Source: Pedobacter sp. Leaf216
GTDB taxonomy: Bacteria; Bacteroidota; Bacteroidia; Sphingobacteriales; Sphingobacteriaceae
Length of the DNA stretch: 64,000 nucleotides
NCBI RefSeq assembly: GCF_001421515.1
Contig: NZ_LMKM01000002.1
Span: forward strand, 115,827-179,826
Reading direction: 5' to 3'
The notes under the pieces were generated by a model that saw only the letters and a list, made by a program, of their open reading frames with translations, was not told where the DNA came from and ran no database searches. A program made the translations under genes and the position numbers. Shown one piece after another: positions 36,659 through 46,459 of the stretch (position 1 is the stretch's first letter; every line of letters starts with the position of its first letter).

Positions 36659-37891
36659 TTATTTATTTAAAGCCATTTGGTTAGTTTTTACAGCTGCTGA
36701 ATCTTTAGCTGCTGAATCTGCTACTGATTTTACAGGCGCAGGTGCCACTGGCAAATTAAATTGTTTTCTTAAATCATCATTTAAGTATGTTTTCTGCTCA
36801 GCAATCCAAGTTTTATACTCGGCTTCAGAAACTACACGTACAACTTTCTGCATGTTGTAGTGACCGGCTCCACAAATTTTAGCACATAAGAAAAGGTACT
36901 TAAAGTTAGGGTCGTTAGTTTCCTGCTGCATTTCAGCAGTAGTTTTAGTAGGTGTAAACTCAAAAATTGTTCTCATACCTGGTACAGTATTTAACTGAAC
37001 CCTGAAATGAGGCATATAAAAACTATGAATTACATCTTTACTGGTTAAGATTAACTTAATTGGCTTTCCAACCGGAAGAACCATCTCATCAGCCATCTCA
37101 TCATCACGGGAGTTTAAATCTTTAAAATCGATACCCAATGGATTGGTTGGCGTTGTTAATTTGTAATTTTTGTTACCCACAACACCATCAGCTCCAGGAT
37201 AGCGGATAGACCATTTAAACTGTTCTGAGGTTACTTCAATTTGTAATGGCTTGTGGTTTGGATCTTCAACTTTGAAGAAAATCGATCTCCAGGTTAAGAA
37301 ACCCATCAATACCAATACGGTTAATACCAAAGCCGGAACAATTGTCCAGATTTTTTCGATTGTATTGTTATGTGGATAGTAGTAAGCTTTTCTTTTAGCT
37401 GAGTATTTGTAGATATAAGAAAATCCGAATAATAAGATGTGTGTAACCACAAACACAATTGTGGTGATGATTAACGTTAAATTAAACATCTCATCTATTT
37501 TCTTTCCATGCTCTGATGCTGCAGCTGGAAGTAACATTGCGCCGTGCACCGTATATTCCCAATATACACCATATAAACCGATTACCAGAAACAGTGCAAA
37601 TAAGCTTGCATGGATTCTGTTCCAGTTAATACCTACAGGTTTACCTTGTGCCTCACGGCTCAATTCATAAACTCTTATTGCTTTACCAATAATTGCAATG
37701 AATAAGCATACGGCAAGGAAAACCAGAATATAAAATATCACAGATTTATAAACCTCGCCCATATCAACTTTCGGTGCCGCGGCAGCACCTGCTGCTGCAT
37801 CTTGCGCAAATACGCTAGTGTTTGCAAAAACAGTAATCAGTACTGCTAAAGCTGCGGTCGTTTTATTCGTTATAAACTTTCTTAAACTCAT
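36659..37891 (-). CDS. ctaC: Cytochrome c oxidase subunit II with CuA site
   Basis: The 410-residue protein has a signal peptide (SVFAQD), an additional membrane segment, two subunit II hairpin helices and a C-terminal cupredoxin domain. The CuA ligands are visible in CAKICGAGHYNMQ (two Cys, His, Met), and the upstream His is in DVIHSFYMPHFRVQ. The QFKWSIRYPG block is also typical. It takes electrons from cytochrome c or directly from alternative complex III. The protein has no fused cytochrome c domain, but ActA and ActE supply c haems nearby. Confidence 0.96.
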   Translation of the reverse strand: MSLRKFITNKTTAALAVLITVFANTSVFAQDAAAGAAAAPKVDMGEVYKSVIFYILVFLAVCLFIAIIGKAIRVYELSREAQGKPVGINWNRIHASLFALFLVIGLYGVYWEYTVHGAMLLPAAASEHGKKIDEMFNLTLIITTIVFVVTHILLFGFSYIYKYSAKRKAYYYPHNNTIEKIWTIVPALVLTVLVLMGFLTWRSIFFKVEDPNHKPLQIEVTSEQFKWSIRYPGADGVVGNKNYKLTTPTNPLGIDFKDLNSRDDEMADEMVLPVGKPIKLILTSKDVIHSFYMPHFRVQLNTVPGMRTIFEFTPTKTTAEMQQETNDPNFKYLFLCAKICGAGHYNMQKVVRVVSEAEYKTWIAEQKTYLNDDLRKQFNLPVAPAPVKSVADSAAKDSAAVKTNQMALNK

Positions 37892-37960
37892 TTTCTTAAA
37901 AGTAGTACGCTGTACTGCTAATTATAATAATAATTAAATATTTGCTCTATCCTGTCACCA

Positions 37961-39184
37961 CTATAGTTGATGATGCAAACTTTCTTGTAATAATGGGTGA
38001 TTCTTTGCAATTAAAGGTTTTTTGCTCAGTGATGTTAATACTGTAAAGGTAAACAATCCTACGAAACCTATTGCAGTACCAATTTCAATAATACCAAAAC
38101 CATTATGACCATCTTCTACCGCTCCTGGCATAATCATTTGGTAGTAATCTACCCAGTGACCTAACAATACCACGATAGAAACGAATAATAATTTCACATC
38201 TGTTCTTTTGTTATCCCTATCCATTAACAACAATACCGGCGCTAAGAAATTCATTGCAAGGTTTAAGAAAAACCAGAATTTGTAATATTCAAAACGTTTG
38301 TAGAAGTATATAGTTTCTTCGGGCATGTTCGCATAATAGATCAATAAAAACTGAGCAAACCATACATATGTCCAAAAGATAGAGAATCCGAAAATAAACT
38401 GACCTAAGTTATGCAAATGGCTATTGTTAACCCATTGCATGTAACCCGCTCTTCTTAATAAGATGATGATAATTGCGATAGTAGCTAAACTGCTTACCCA
38501 CATTGCTGCGAAGTTATACCAACCAAACATAGTTGAGAACCAGTGTGCTTCTAATGACATTACTGTATCGAAAGCAAAAATAGGAGTTGTAAAACCATAA
38601 ATTACCAAGAAAATACAAGCATTTTTAAAGCTTTTTCTGTAAGAATTTAAACCTCCTGCTAAATCTTCATTATAAGAAAACTTAACAAACATGATTGAAA
38701 AGATGCTATATACACCTAAAAATACTACCTGGCGACCTAAAAAGAAAGGTACATTCAAGAATACTGATTTACCTGCAATGATAGAATCATAATTAGCACT
38801 GTTCGGATCTGTTAATCCATCAGCATGCCAGTGGTGATATAAATTGTGTGTGTACAAACCTGCCGAAATTACTACAATAAGTATTACAGCTGCAATAGGC
38901 AATGTTTTTGCCATAGCTTGAGGTACACGTAAAATTGATGCAGACCAACCTGCTTGAGCTACATATTGAACAGCCAGGAAAAATGTACCAGACATACATA
39001 CGCATGCAAAGTAATATGCCATAAGCAACAGGTTGGCAAAAGTACGCTCGTGCATCACTTTATCACCAGCAAAGAAGCCATAACCGATAGCTAAAGCACC
39101 TAAAATGATGCCAACTATACTCAATGTTTTTACTTTACCTGTAAACTCAAACTGTTCACTAAAATTAATATTGTGAGTTCCCAT
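37961..39184 (-). CDS. actF: Alternative complex III subunit ActF (NrfD-like)
   Basis: The 407-residue protein has about ten membrane helices and lies at the sixth position of an actABCDEF operon. It belongs to the NrfD-like integral membrane family and is a homologue of ActC. Typical blocks are FLAVQYVAQAGWS and IFWTYVWFAQFLLIYYANMPEE. In the known complex ActC and ActF form the membrane core. It follows actE by 16 bp and precedes the oxidase subunit II gene by 69 bp. Confidence 0.93.
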   Translation of the reverse strand: MGTHNINFSEQFEFTGKVKTLSIVGIILGALAIGYGFFAGDKVMHERTFANLLLMAYYFACVCMSGTFFLAVQYVAQAGWSASILRVPQAMAKTLPIAAVILIVVISAGLYTHNLYHHWHADGLTDPNSANYDSIIAGKSVFLNVPFFLGRQVVFLGVYSIFSIMFVKFSYNEDLAGGLNSYRKSFKNACIFLVIYGFTTPIFAFDTVMSLEAHWFSTMFGWYNFAAMWVSSLATIAIIIILLRRAGYMQWVNNSHLHNLGQFIFGFSIFWTYVWFAQFLLIYYANMPEETIYFYKRFEYYKFWFFLNLAMNFLAPVLLLMDRDNKRTDVKLLFVSIVVLLGHWVDYYQMIMPGAVEDGHNGFGIIEIGTAIGFVGLFTFTVLTSLSKKPLIAKNHPLLQESLHHQL

Positions 39185-39200
39185 TTATATTCTGCTTTAC

Positions 39201-39785
39201 TTATTGTTGTTTTTGTAATTCCTGAACATACATCACTACTTTCCAACGATCTGTCGGAGTAATTTGTGAAGCATGCGAACCCATGTTATTTACACCGTAT
39301 GTAATGGTGTGGTAAATTTTACCGGCAGTAAGTGCTTTCATTTCTCCACCTCTTGACGAACTTCCTGAGAAGTAAGAAGGTACACCACTAAATTTCTCAA
39401 TTTTAACCAAGTGTCCTTGTCCATCGCCTTTTTCTCCGTGGCAAGGGCTACAGAAAACTTTGAACAAGTGTTGTCCTTGAGCCAAATTAACAGTATCAAC
39501 TGGTAAAGGGTTAACCATGCTTACACCTGCTGCTTCATATCCCTCTTTGGTATTAGGAAATTCATCATACTCATTAAAACCTACAGGTTTAGTATGTGCA
39601 GGTGGCAACTGTGCAGTTTTACCATCTTTAAAATTCTTATTTGGCTGATCCGGATTGTAAGCAATCGGATCATACATGTTTCTGGCATATTCTAAGCCAG
39701 TACTGCGTTTATCTTTACAAGCTGAAAAGGTAGCTGCAAAAGCGATAGCTAAAAACGCCGTGTAAACAAATTTATTCTTATTCAT
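39201..39785 (-). CDS. actE: Alternative complex III subunit ActE, monohaem cytochrome c lipoprotein
   Basis: I place the start at the ATG at 39785 (MNKNKFVYTAFLAIAFAATFSAC), which gives a lipoprotein signal and an 8-bp overlap with actD; the longer ORF starting at 39806 would overlap by 29 bp. The protein has about 194 residues. The haem-binding motif CSPCH appears in HLFKVFCSPCHGEKGDGQGH, and a Met ligand is available downstream (VNNMGSH). It is the peripheral c-type cytochrome that can pass electrons on to the oxidase. Confidence 0.94.
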   Translation of the reverse strand: MNKNKFVYTAFLAIAFAATFSACKDKRSTGLEYARNMYDPIAYNPDQPNKNFKDGKTAQLPPAHTKPVGFNEYDEFPNTKEGYEAAGVSMVNPLPVDTVNLAQGQHLFKVFCSPCHGEKGDGQGHLVKIEKFSGVPSYFSGSSSRGGEMKALTAGKIYHTITYGVNNMGSHASQITPTDRWKVVMYVQELQKQQ

Positions 39786-40314
39786 AGCTAATGTACTTCC
39801 TTTCATTATACTTTATTTCTAAAGCACCTGCATCTTTTAATAATCCATCAATTACAGTATGTTCCAAATTGTCTTTTGCATCAACTGCAATCACAAAACG
39901 GTCATCAGTAGCTCTTAAATCCATCACACGTGGTGCTCTTCCTGGAAATAAGTGAGTGGATGCATAATAGGTTAACACCATACCGAAAGCACAGAATAAT
40001 ACTGTAAGCTCGAACATTATCGGAATAAAATCCGGCAATGCAAATGATGGTTTACCACCTATGTTTACTCTCCAATCGATTACTGCGCAGAAATAAATCA
40101 AAGCGAATGCACAGCAAGTACCGGTAATACCAAAGCAAAATGCTGCGATATCGATTCTAGATCTTTTAATTCCTAATTTGGCTTCTATTCCGTGTATAGG
40201 CATTGGAGTATATACATCATGGATACTGATGTTATTTTCCTGAAGTTTTTCGATGCCATGCATCATTTCGTCAGGATCACCGAAACTGCCTAAAATATAT
40301 TTGATATCACTCAT
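39778..40314 (-). CDS. actD: Alternative complex III subunit ActD (DUF3341)
   Basis: The 178-residue protein is a DUF3341 member with GSFGDPDEMMHGIEKLQE at the start, VYTPMPIHGIEAKLGIKRS, and two membrane helices (about 60-80 and 98-118). The C-terminal part has RATDDRFVIAVD. This small subunit is found in all Act operons. It begins 2 bp after the actC stop and overlaps actE. Confidence 0.94.
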   Translation of the reverse strand: MSDIKYILGSFGDPDEMMHGIEKLQENNISIHDVYTPMPIHGIEAKLGIKRSRIDIAAFCFGITGTCCAFALIYFCAVIDWRVNIGGKPSFALPDFIPIMFELTVLFCAFGMVLTYYASTHLFPGRAPRVMDLRATDDRFVIAVDAKDNLEHTVIDGLLKDAGALEIKYNERKYISYE

Positions 40315-40316
40315 TG

Positions 40317-41789
40317 TTATATTTTTGCGTAATCTTCTTGTTTAACACTATCAAATTTCTCTAAAGACTCTACGTATTCAGCAACGTATTCTTTATTCTC
40401 ATGCCCTTCCTTAATCTGTTTCATTTTGGCTTGCTCACTTGCAGTTTTCAATAATAATTTAACCTCTGCAATAGCGATTGATGGCAATACCCTTAAGAAC
40501 AATAAGAATAAAGTAAAGAATAAACCAATTGAACCAACGAATACACTTACATCAACCCATGTTGGATAAAACATTGCCCAACTTGATGGAATATAATCAC
40601 GGTGTAATGAAGTAACGATAATTACGAAACGCTCAAACCACATCCCTACGTTTACCACGATTGATAAAATCCAGGTAGCACGGATGCTTAAACGGATTTT
40701 CTTAAACCATAACAGCTGTGGTGAAATTACGTTACAGGTCATCATCATCCAGTATGCCCACCAGTACGGACCTGTTGATCTGTTGATAAATGCATATTGC
40801 TCGTACTCAGAACCTGAATACCATGCGATGAAAAACTCTGTTAAATAAGCCACACCTACGATTGATCCTGTTAAGATGATGATTTTATTCATCGACTCAA
40901 TGTGGAACATGGTGATGTAGTTTTCTAAACCCAATACTTTACGTGCAACCAATAATAAGGTTAACACCATCGCAAAGCCTGAGAAGATCGCCCCTGCCAC
41001 AAAGTATGGAGGGAAGATTGTAGTATGCCATCCTGGTATAACCGATGTTGCAAAGTCCATTGATACAATGGTGTGTACCGAAAGTACCAGTGGTGTAGAA
41101 ATACCTGCTAAGATTAACGACACCGCTTCGAAACGTTGCCATGTTTTAACACTTCCACTCCAACCGAAAGAGAAGATAGAATAAATTTTTCTACGTGTAC
41201 CTACTGCACGGTCGCGGATGGTAGCAATATCTGGTAATAAACCTGTGTACCAGAATAATAATGATACAGAGAAATAAGTTGAGATTGCAAACATATCCCA
41301 AACCAATGGTGAGTTAAAGTTTACCCATAATGATCCGAACTGATTCGGTAATGGTAAAACCCAATAAGCTAACCAAGGGCGGCCCATGTGCGATACTACA
41401 TAAGTAGCTGCACAAATAACCGCAAAGATTGTCATCGCCTCTGCAGAACGGTTAATTGAGTTACGCCAGTTTTGACGGAAAAGTAATAGTACGGCTGAAA
41501 TTAGTGTTCCAGCGTGACCGATACCTACCCACCATACGAAACCGGTGATATCCCATGCCCAACCTACTGTTTTATTTAATCCCCATGCACCGATACCGTT
41601 CCAAAAGGTATAGCTTACAGCTACCACCCAAAGTAAAGCACCTAATGAAGCAAAGGTGAAACCAATCCACCAAGCCTTGTTTGGCTTGTTCTCTACCGGG
41701 CCTAAAATATCATCCGTAATTTTTGCATACGTGATGTTATCTCCGGTAATTAATGGTTCTCTAAGTATTGATTCGTTATGTCCTGACAT
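40317..41789 (-). CDS. actC: Alternative complex III subunit ActC (NrfD/PsrC-like)
   Basis: The 490-residue protein has about ten membrane helices and belongs to the NrfD/polysulphide reductase membrane family. Blocks such as GIGHAGTLISAVLLLFRQNWR, PLPNQFGSLWVNFNSPLVWD and SVHTIVSMDFATSVIPGWH are characteristic. It is the probable quinol-binding subunit. The gene lies 26 bp after actB. Confidence 0.96.
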   Translation of the reverse strand: MSGHNESILREPLITGDNITYAKITDDILGPVENKPNKAWWIGFTFASLGALLWVVAVSYTFWNGIGAWGLNKTVGWAWDITGFVWWVGIGHAGTLISAVLLLFRQNWRNSINRSAEAMTIFAVICAATYVVSHMGRPWLAYWVLPLPNQFGSLWVNFNSPLVWDMFAISTYFSVSLLFWYTGLLPDIATIRDRAVGTRRKIYSIFSFGWSGSVKTWQRFEAVSLILAGISTPLVLSVHTIVSMDFATSVIPGWHTTIFPPYFVAGAIFSGFAMVLTLLLVARKVLGLENYITMFHIESMNKIIILTGSIVGVAYLTEFFIAWYSGSEYEQYAFINRSTGPYWWAYWMMMTCNVISPQLLWFKKIRLSIRATWILSIVVNVGMWFERFVIIVTSLHRDYIPSSWAMFYPTWVDVSVFVGSIGLFFTLFLLFLRVLPSIAIAEVKLLLKTASEQAKMKQIKEGHENKEYVAEYVESLEKFDSVKQEDYAKI

Positions 41790-41815
41790 AATTTGTATTT
41801 TCTTTATACTAAAGC

Positions 41816-44800
41816 TTACGCTTGTACTGTTGTATCTGTATTTCTAATTTTTGTCATGTATCCGATACCCGGTTTCACATTGATTTCTTCTAATACGTAG
41901 TAGATACGCTCAGAACGTAATGCTTTTGAAACCTCTGAATTTGGATCGTTTGCATCACCAAATACAATCGCATTTGCTGAACAAGCTTCCTGACAAGCCA
42001 TTTTAATATCGCCATCTTTTAATGGACGTTTCTCCAATTTAGCTTGTAATTTACCACCTTGTATACGTTGAATACACATAGAGCATTTTTCCATTACTCC
42101 TCTAGAACGTGTAGTAACATCAGGGTTTAATACCAATTGGGTAAACTCGTTATTTAAATAGTTATCGAAACGAGAATCGTTCCAGTAGTTAAACCAGTTG
42201 AAACGACGAACTTTGTATGGACAGTTATTTGCACAGTAACGTGTACCTACGCAACGGTTGTAAGCCATGTGGTTTAAACCATCACTTGAGTGAACAGTTG
42301 CCAATACCGGACAAACTGTTTCGCAAGGTGCGTGATCACAGTGCTGACATAACATTGGCTGGTGAACAACAGAAACATGATCTAAGTCTTCTAACTTAGC
42401 AATTTCTTTTTCTCTTGTAACATCACCCTCTTTGGTTTCGTAGCTGTAATAACGATCGATCCGGATCCAGTGCATTTCACGACGACGGCGAACCTCATCA
42501 CGACCTACAACAGGAATGTTATTTTCTACGTTACAGGCAACAACACAAGAACCACAACCTGTACAAGCATTCAAATCGATTGCCATAACCCAGTTGTTAC
42601 CTGGTTTTTCATATTGATCCCAAAGATCGTAATCTTTATGTCCTTCACCTTTACCTGTTCCAGCAGCTGGATCTTTAAGGTATTCTTTAAAGGTAGCTTC
42701 ACGGATAACGTTACGGCCCTCGAAAGAGTGGTGAGTTTGTGTTTGTGCCAATTCGTAATGACCACCTGTTGGGGTAATGGTTACTGAAGTAGCATATTGG
42801 AATGTTCCGTTAACAAAAGAAACAAAAGGGTAAGCATTTTTACCTACATCGTTACCAGCTTTACCAACTTTGGTACGGCCATAACCTAATGCGATAGATG
42901 CTGTTCCTTGCGCTTGTCCTGGTTGGATCAATACCGGAAGATCTACTGAATATCCGTTGCTGCCTTTAACAGTTACAACATCAAATTCTTTAACTTTTAA
43001 TTTCTCAGCAAATTTTGGTGCCAGGGCAACAAAGTTATCCCAGGTTACCTTCGAAACCGGATCAGGTAACTCCTGTAAAAATGCATTGTTTGCATTTTTA
43101 CCATCACGCATTGGGATGTTTTCGTAAACCTGCAATTCAACTTCTTTTGCCAGTGCTTTGCTGCTATTTACAACCGAAGTAGCAACAGCACCTAAAGAAA
43201 GCGTAAAGCTGTATGCGCCAGCAGTTTTTGCCGTTGCATTAATTACACCTTTTTCTAATACTTCATCCCATTTTAAACCTACAGCTGGTAACATTTTAGT
43301 TTCCCAGTTGCTACGTACAAACTGATAGTAATCTTTAACTGGTGCATCAGCCCATGTTAATAAACTTTCTTCTGCCTGGCGGCTATTGAAAACAGGATTA
43401 ATGGTTGGCTGAACGATAGAATAATATCCTTCGTATGCATTTGCATCACCCCATGATTCTAAGTAGTTATGGTTAATAGCGATTGCATCACAAACTGAAG
43501 CAGTTTCATCTGCACGATCAGAGAATGAAATTTTTGCAGGAACCTTAGCCAATGCATCAGTAAATGCTTTTGCATTTGCGGCATCATAAACTGGGTTACT
43601 GTTTAAGAATAAAACAGCACCAACTTCGCCACGGCTCATTTCAGCAACTAAACCGTTAAATTCGGCATCGTTACCTGCATATAAATAACAAGGATTATCT
43701 AAATCGATAGTGGTACCATAACTTCCGATAGCGGCGTTGATGGCATTTACTAAAATTTGTGTAGAAACATCATTAGAACCACAAACAACAAGGCCTTTAC
43801 CTTTTGCCTGTACCAATTCTTTTGCTACAAGTTTAATCACTTTATCAGCAGTGGTATTGTTGCCTAATGTTCCACCAGGTAAAGCAACACCTGTAATTGC
43901 ATTGTACAAAGCAATTAATGCAGGTCCTTCTTCAGATAATTTTACCGGAACACGGGTATCTGCATTGGTACCTGTTAAGCTCATACCACTTTCGAACTGA
44001 ATGTGGCGGCTCATTTTTTTATTTGCTAACGATTTATAGTTACGGTTATCAGTATACTGAGCAGTAAACTCTTCTCCGTTGATCCAGGTACCTAAGAAAT
44101 CGGCACTGAAACTTACAATTAAATCAGCTTTATCGAAATTGTATTTTGGTAAAACGGCCTTACCAAAACTGTTTTGGTTAGCCTGGATAATACCAGTATA
44201 TGAAACAGCATCATACTGAACCAATTTAGCAGCAGGATATTTAGTAATAAACTGTGCAATAACGGCATTGGTTGATGGGCTGTTTACTGTTGAAGCTACA
44301 ATACGGATTTTCTTTCCGCCTGCCTGTGCTTTTGCCAACTCGCCTTTAACAAAGCTGTCGATTTTTGCCCAGGTAGTTTCTTCAACTTGCCCGCCTTTTA
44401 CTAAAGCAGGTGCTTTTAGTTTAGATACATCATATAAATCTAAAACTGAAGCTTGTGCTCTTGCATCGGTACCACGGTTAAACTGACCCGCATTTGGGTT
44501 TGGTTCAATTTTAATCGGGCGACCTTCCCTTGTTTTAACCAAGATACTCTGGCCATTAAAGCTAGAAGTATAATAGTTAGGAATACCTGGAGTAACTTCT
44601 TCAGGTTTTACCAAATAAGGGATAGATTTTTTTAACGGGGTACTTTGGCAGGCAGCTAATGTAACGGCACCTAAACCAAAACCTAACGCCTTTAAAAAGT
44701 CGCGGCGTGGGGTAACGGTACTTAACCCTGCTTCATTTAAAACATCTTCTATTGGAAGTGGCTCGGCGAATTCGTTTTTGTTATTTTTAACAAAATCGGG

Positions 44801-44851
44801 TGTATTGTTATACTCCTCTAAGCCTTTCCAGTATTTTTTATTGCTTTCCAT
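41816..44851 (-). CDS. actB: Alternative complex III subunit ActB (molybdopterin-like plus Fe-S domain)
   Basis: The 1,011-residue protein joins a molybdopterin-oxidoreductase-like N-terminal part to a ferredoxin-type C-terminal part. Its N-terminus has a variant Tat-like motif (RRDFLKALGFGLGA) followed by AAC. The C-terminal third (from about residue 755) carries cysteine groups for four Fe-S clusters: CTGCGSCVVAC, CQHCDHAPCETVC, CVGTRYCANNC and CSMC with a later CQEAC. In known complexes the molybdopterin-like part carries no cofactor. It follows actA by 48 bp. Confidence 0.97.
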   Translation of the reverse strand: MESNKKYWKGLEEYNNTPDFVKNNKNEFAEPLPIEDVLNEAGLSTVTPRRDFLKALGFGLGAVTLAACQSTPLKKSIPYLVKPEEVTPGIPNYYTSSFNGQSILVKTREGRPIKIEPNPNAGQFNRGTDARAQASVLDLYDVSKLKAPALVKGGQVEETTWAKIDSFVKGELAKAQAGGKKIRIVASTVNSPSTNAVIAQFITKYPAAKLVQYDAVSYTGIIQANQNSFGKAVLPKYNFDKADLIVSFSADFLGTWINGEEFTAQYTDNRNYKSLANKKMSRHIQFESGMSLTGTNADTRVPVKLSEEGPALIALYNAITGVALPGGTLGNNTTADKVIKLVAKELVQAKGKGLVVCGSNDVSTQILVNAINAAIGSYGTTIDLDNPCYLYAGNDAEFNGLVAEMSRGEVGAVLFLNSNPVYDAANAKAFTDALAKVPAKISFSDRADETASVCDAIAINHNYLESWGDANAYEGYYSIVQPTINPVFNSRQAEESLLTWADAPVKDYYQFVRSNWETKMLPAVGLKWDEVLEKGVINATAKTAGAYSFTLSLGAVATSVVNSSKALAKEVELQVYENIPMRDGKNANNAFLQELPDPVSKVTWDNFVALAPKFAEKLKVKEFDVVTVKGSNGYSVDLPVLIQPGQAQGTASIALGYGRTKVGKAGNDVGKNAYPFVSFVNGTFQYATSVTITPTGGHYELAQTQTHHSFEGRNVIREATFKEYLKDPAAGTGKGEGHKDYDLWDQYEKPGNNWVMAIDLNACTGCGSCVVACNVENNIPVVGRDEVRRRREMHWIRIDRYYSYETKEGDVTREKEIAKLEDLDHVSVVHQPMLCQHCDHAPCETVCPVLATVHSSDGLNHMAYNRCVGTRYCANNCPYKVRRFNWFNYWNDSRFDNYLNNEFTQLVLNPDVTTRSRGVMEKCSMCIQRIQGGKLQAKLEKRPLKDGDIKMACQEACSANAIVFGDANDPNSEVSKALRSERIYYVLEEINVKPGIGYMTKIRNTDTTVQA

Positions 44852-44899
44852 TTAAGCTATATTACTGTTTATCGAACGTTCTTACTAAACTCTAATCTA

Positions 44900-46204
44900 T
44901 TAATAGTGGCATTTACCACACTCTAAACCACCCAATAAAGCTGGTGTGATTTTCTCGCCTTTTTTAATTTTCTCGTGCGCTTCGATAACCTTAGCGTAGA
45001 AAGCATTGTTTTTCTGACCAGAAATATCTGTTTCTTTATGGCAGTTGATACACCATTTCATGGTTAATGGAGAATATTGATAAATTTCTTCCATTGTATT
45101 AACCGGACCATGACAAGCGAAACATACAGGCTCTGTTGGTTGTAATCCTTTTGCTTTGCGAATTGCATCTTCTGCAACAACTACGTGCTGAGAGTGGTTG
45201 AAGTAAGCAAAATCAGGTAGATTGTGTACACGTACCCACTCCATTGGTTTTGATTTACTTTCATCATACTTCTGCGTTTCAGGATCATAACCTAAAGCAT
45301 TATAGATTTTTTTGATCTCAGGAGAAATCTCACCATCATATTTATCTCTCGCCTGAACAGCCTTATGACAGTTCATACAAACATTTAATGATGGAATAGT
45401 TGCGTTTTTAGATTTAAATGCTCCGTTGTGGCAATACTGACAATCGATTTGATTGATACCAGCATGCAACTCGTGAGAGAATTTAATTGGCTGAACTGGC
45501 TGATAACCAGTGTGAACACCAGTATTCCACATGCCCATCCATCCCCAAGAGCCTAAAGCAATGATTAAACACAATATGAAGAACATTACAAATTTCTTGT
45601 TCTTGAACATTTTGCGCACACCAACTTTTAATGGCAATTCTTCTTCAACCTCGATACCTTGTTTCTGTAAGATCAAACGCTCTAACAATTTAGAGGCACG
45701 ACCTAAGATAACCAAAATAACAACCGCTAATACAACGATAGCCACGATACCAACGATAGATAAACCTGAAGTAGAATCATCTTTAGGAGCAGCAGAAGCA
45801 GCACCACCAGCAGCATCTCCAGTTGGTTTTGGCTCACCTTCTTTAATGTAGGCTAGGATATCCTTTACTTTTGTTTCGTCTAACTCAGGGAAAGTAGTCA
45901 TTGGTACTTTTCCATTTTCGTTAAACAATTTAACAGCGGCAGGATCTCCGGCAGCAATCATTGCGGCGTTGTTCGGGATCCATTTTAACAGGAACGCTTC
46001 AGGGTGACGATCGCTTACTCCTTCTAATGCCGGACCAACAACTTTGTGATCTAACGCATGGCACGAAGAACATTTTGCTTTGAAAAGCGTTCTTCCCTCT
46101 TTAGCATCCTGCGCATTTACGGTAGAAACCGCTATTACGGAAATTGCTGAAAACACGAATAACGACTTCCAAACGCTTTTTAAAATCATCGAGATATCTC
46201 TCAT
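44900..46204 (-). CDS. actA: Alternative complex III subunit ActA, fused mono- plus pentahaem cytochrome
   Basis: The start at the ATG at 46204 is preferred over an upstream GTG at 46213; an ATG at 46189 is also possible. After the signal peptide (ending VNAQ) comes a cytochrome c domain with one haem motif, CSSCH. Two membrane segments follow (about 150-172 and 208-228). The C-terminal multihaem domain then has five motifs: CQYCH, CMNCH, CFACH, CINCH and CGKCH, the last two residues from the end. This gives six c haems, one more than the pentahaem ActA of the classic description. It is the first gene of the operon. Confidence 0.95.
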   Translation of the reverse strand: MRDISMILKSVWKSLFVFSAISVIAVSTVNAQDAKEGRTLFKAKCSSCHALDHKVVGPALEGVSDRHPEAFLLKWIPNNAAMIAAGDPAAVKLFNENGKVPMTTFPELDETKVKDILAYIKEGEPKPTGDAAGGAASAAPKDDSTSGLSIVGIVAIVVLAVVILVILGRASKLLERLILQKQGIEVEEELPLKVGVRKMFKNKKFVMFFILCLIIALGSWGWMGMWNTGVHTGYQPVQPIKFSHELHAGINQIDCQYCHNGAFKSKNATIPSLNVCMNCHKAVQARDKYDGEISPEIKKIYNALGYDPETQKYDESKSKPMEWVRVHNLPDFAYFNHSQHVVVAEDAIRKAKGLQPTEPVCFACHGPVNTMEEIYQYSPLTMKWCINCHKETDISGQKNNAFYAKVIEAHEKIKKGEKITPALLGGLECGKCHY

Positions 46205-46285
46205 AATGAACACTTTATACTTATTTAATTTACTTTTTGTTGTGAAATTGATGCCTGAGCCCAGATAGCCCCATCAAAACTTGAA

Positions 46286-46293
46286 CAAAAGTA
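46286..46293 (-). promoter_or_regulatory. Candidate -7 box for the act-cta operon
   Basis: The minus strand reads TACTTTTG, a full match to TAnnTTTG, about 80 bp before the actA start. No clear TTG -33 element is seen upstream. This is the only good candidate promoter I found for the 16.5-kb cluster. Confidence 0.45.
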
Positions 46294-46385
46294 TAACTTA
46301 TTAATAAATCCCATGACATAATAGTGACTGGAAATACAATTTATAATCATTCTAAACAAATGTCATTTCTAACCATTGAGGGCAC

Positions 46386-46423
46386 AAAAATGCCCATTTT
46401 TGATCCGAGATCTTAAATGGGCA
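46386..46423 (-). terminator. Terminator of the deoxyhypusine-synthase-like gene
   Basis: Arms TGCCCATTT (46391-46399) and AAATGGGCA (46415-46423) form a perfect 9-bp stem. On the minus strand it ends in five T (46390-46386). It follows the gene ending at 46460 and separates it from actA. Confidence 0.8.
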
Positions 46424-46459
46424 TACCAGAAACCAATTTGGTTTATTAAAATGTTACGT

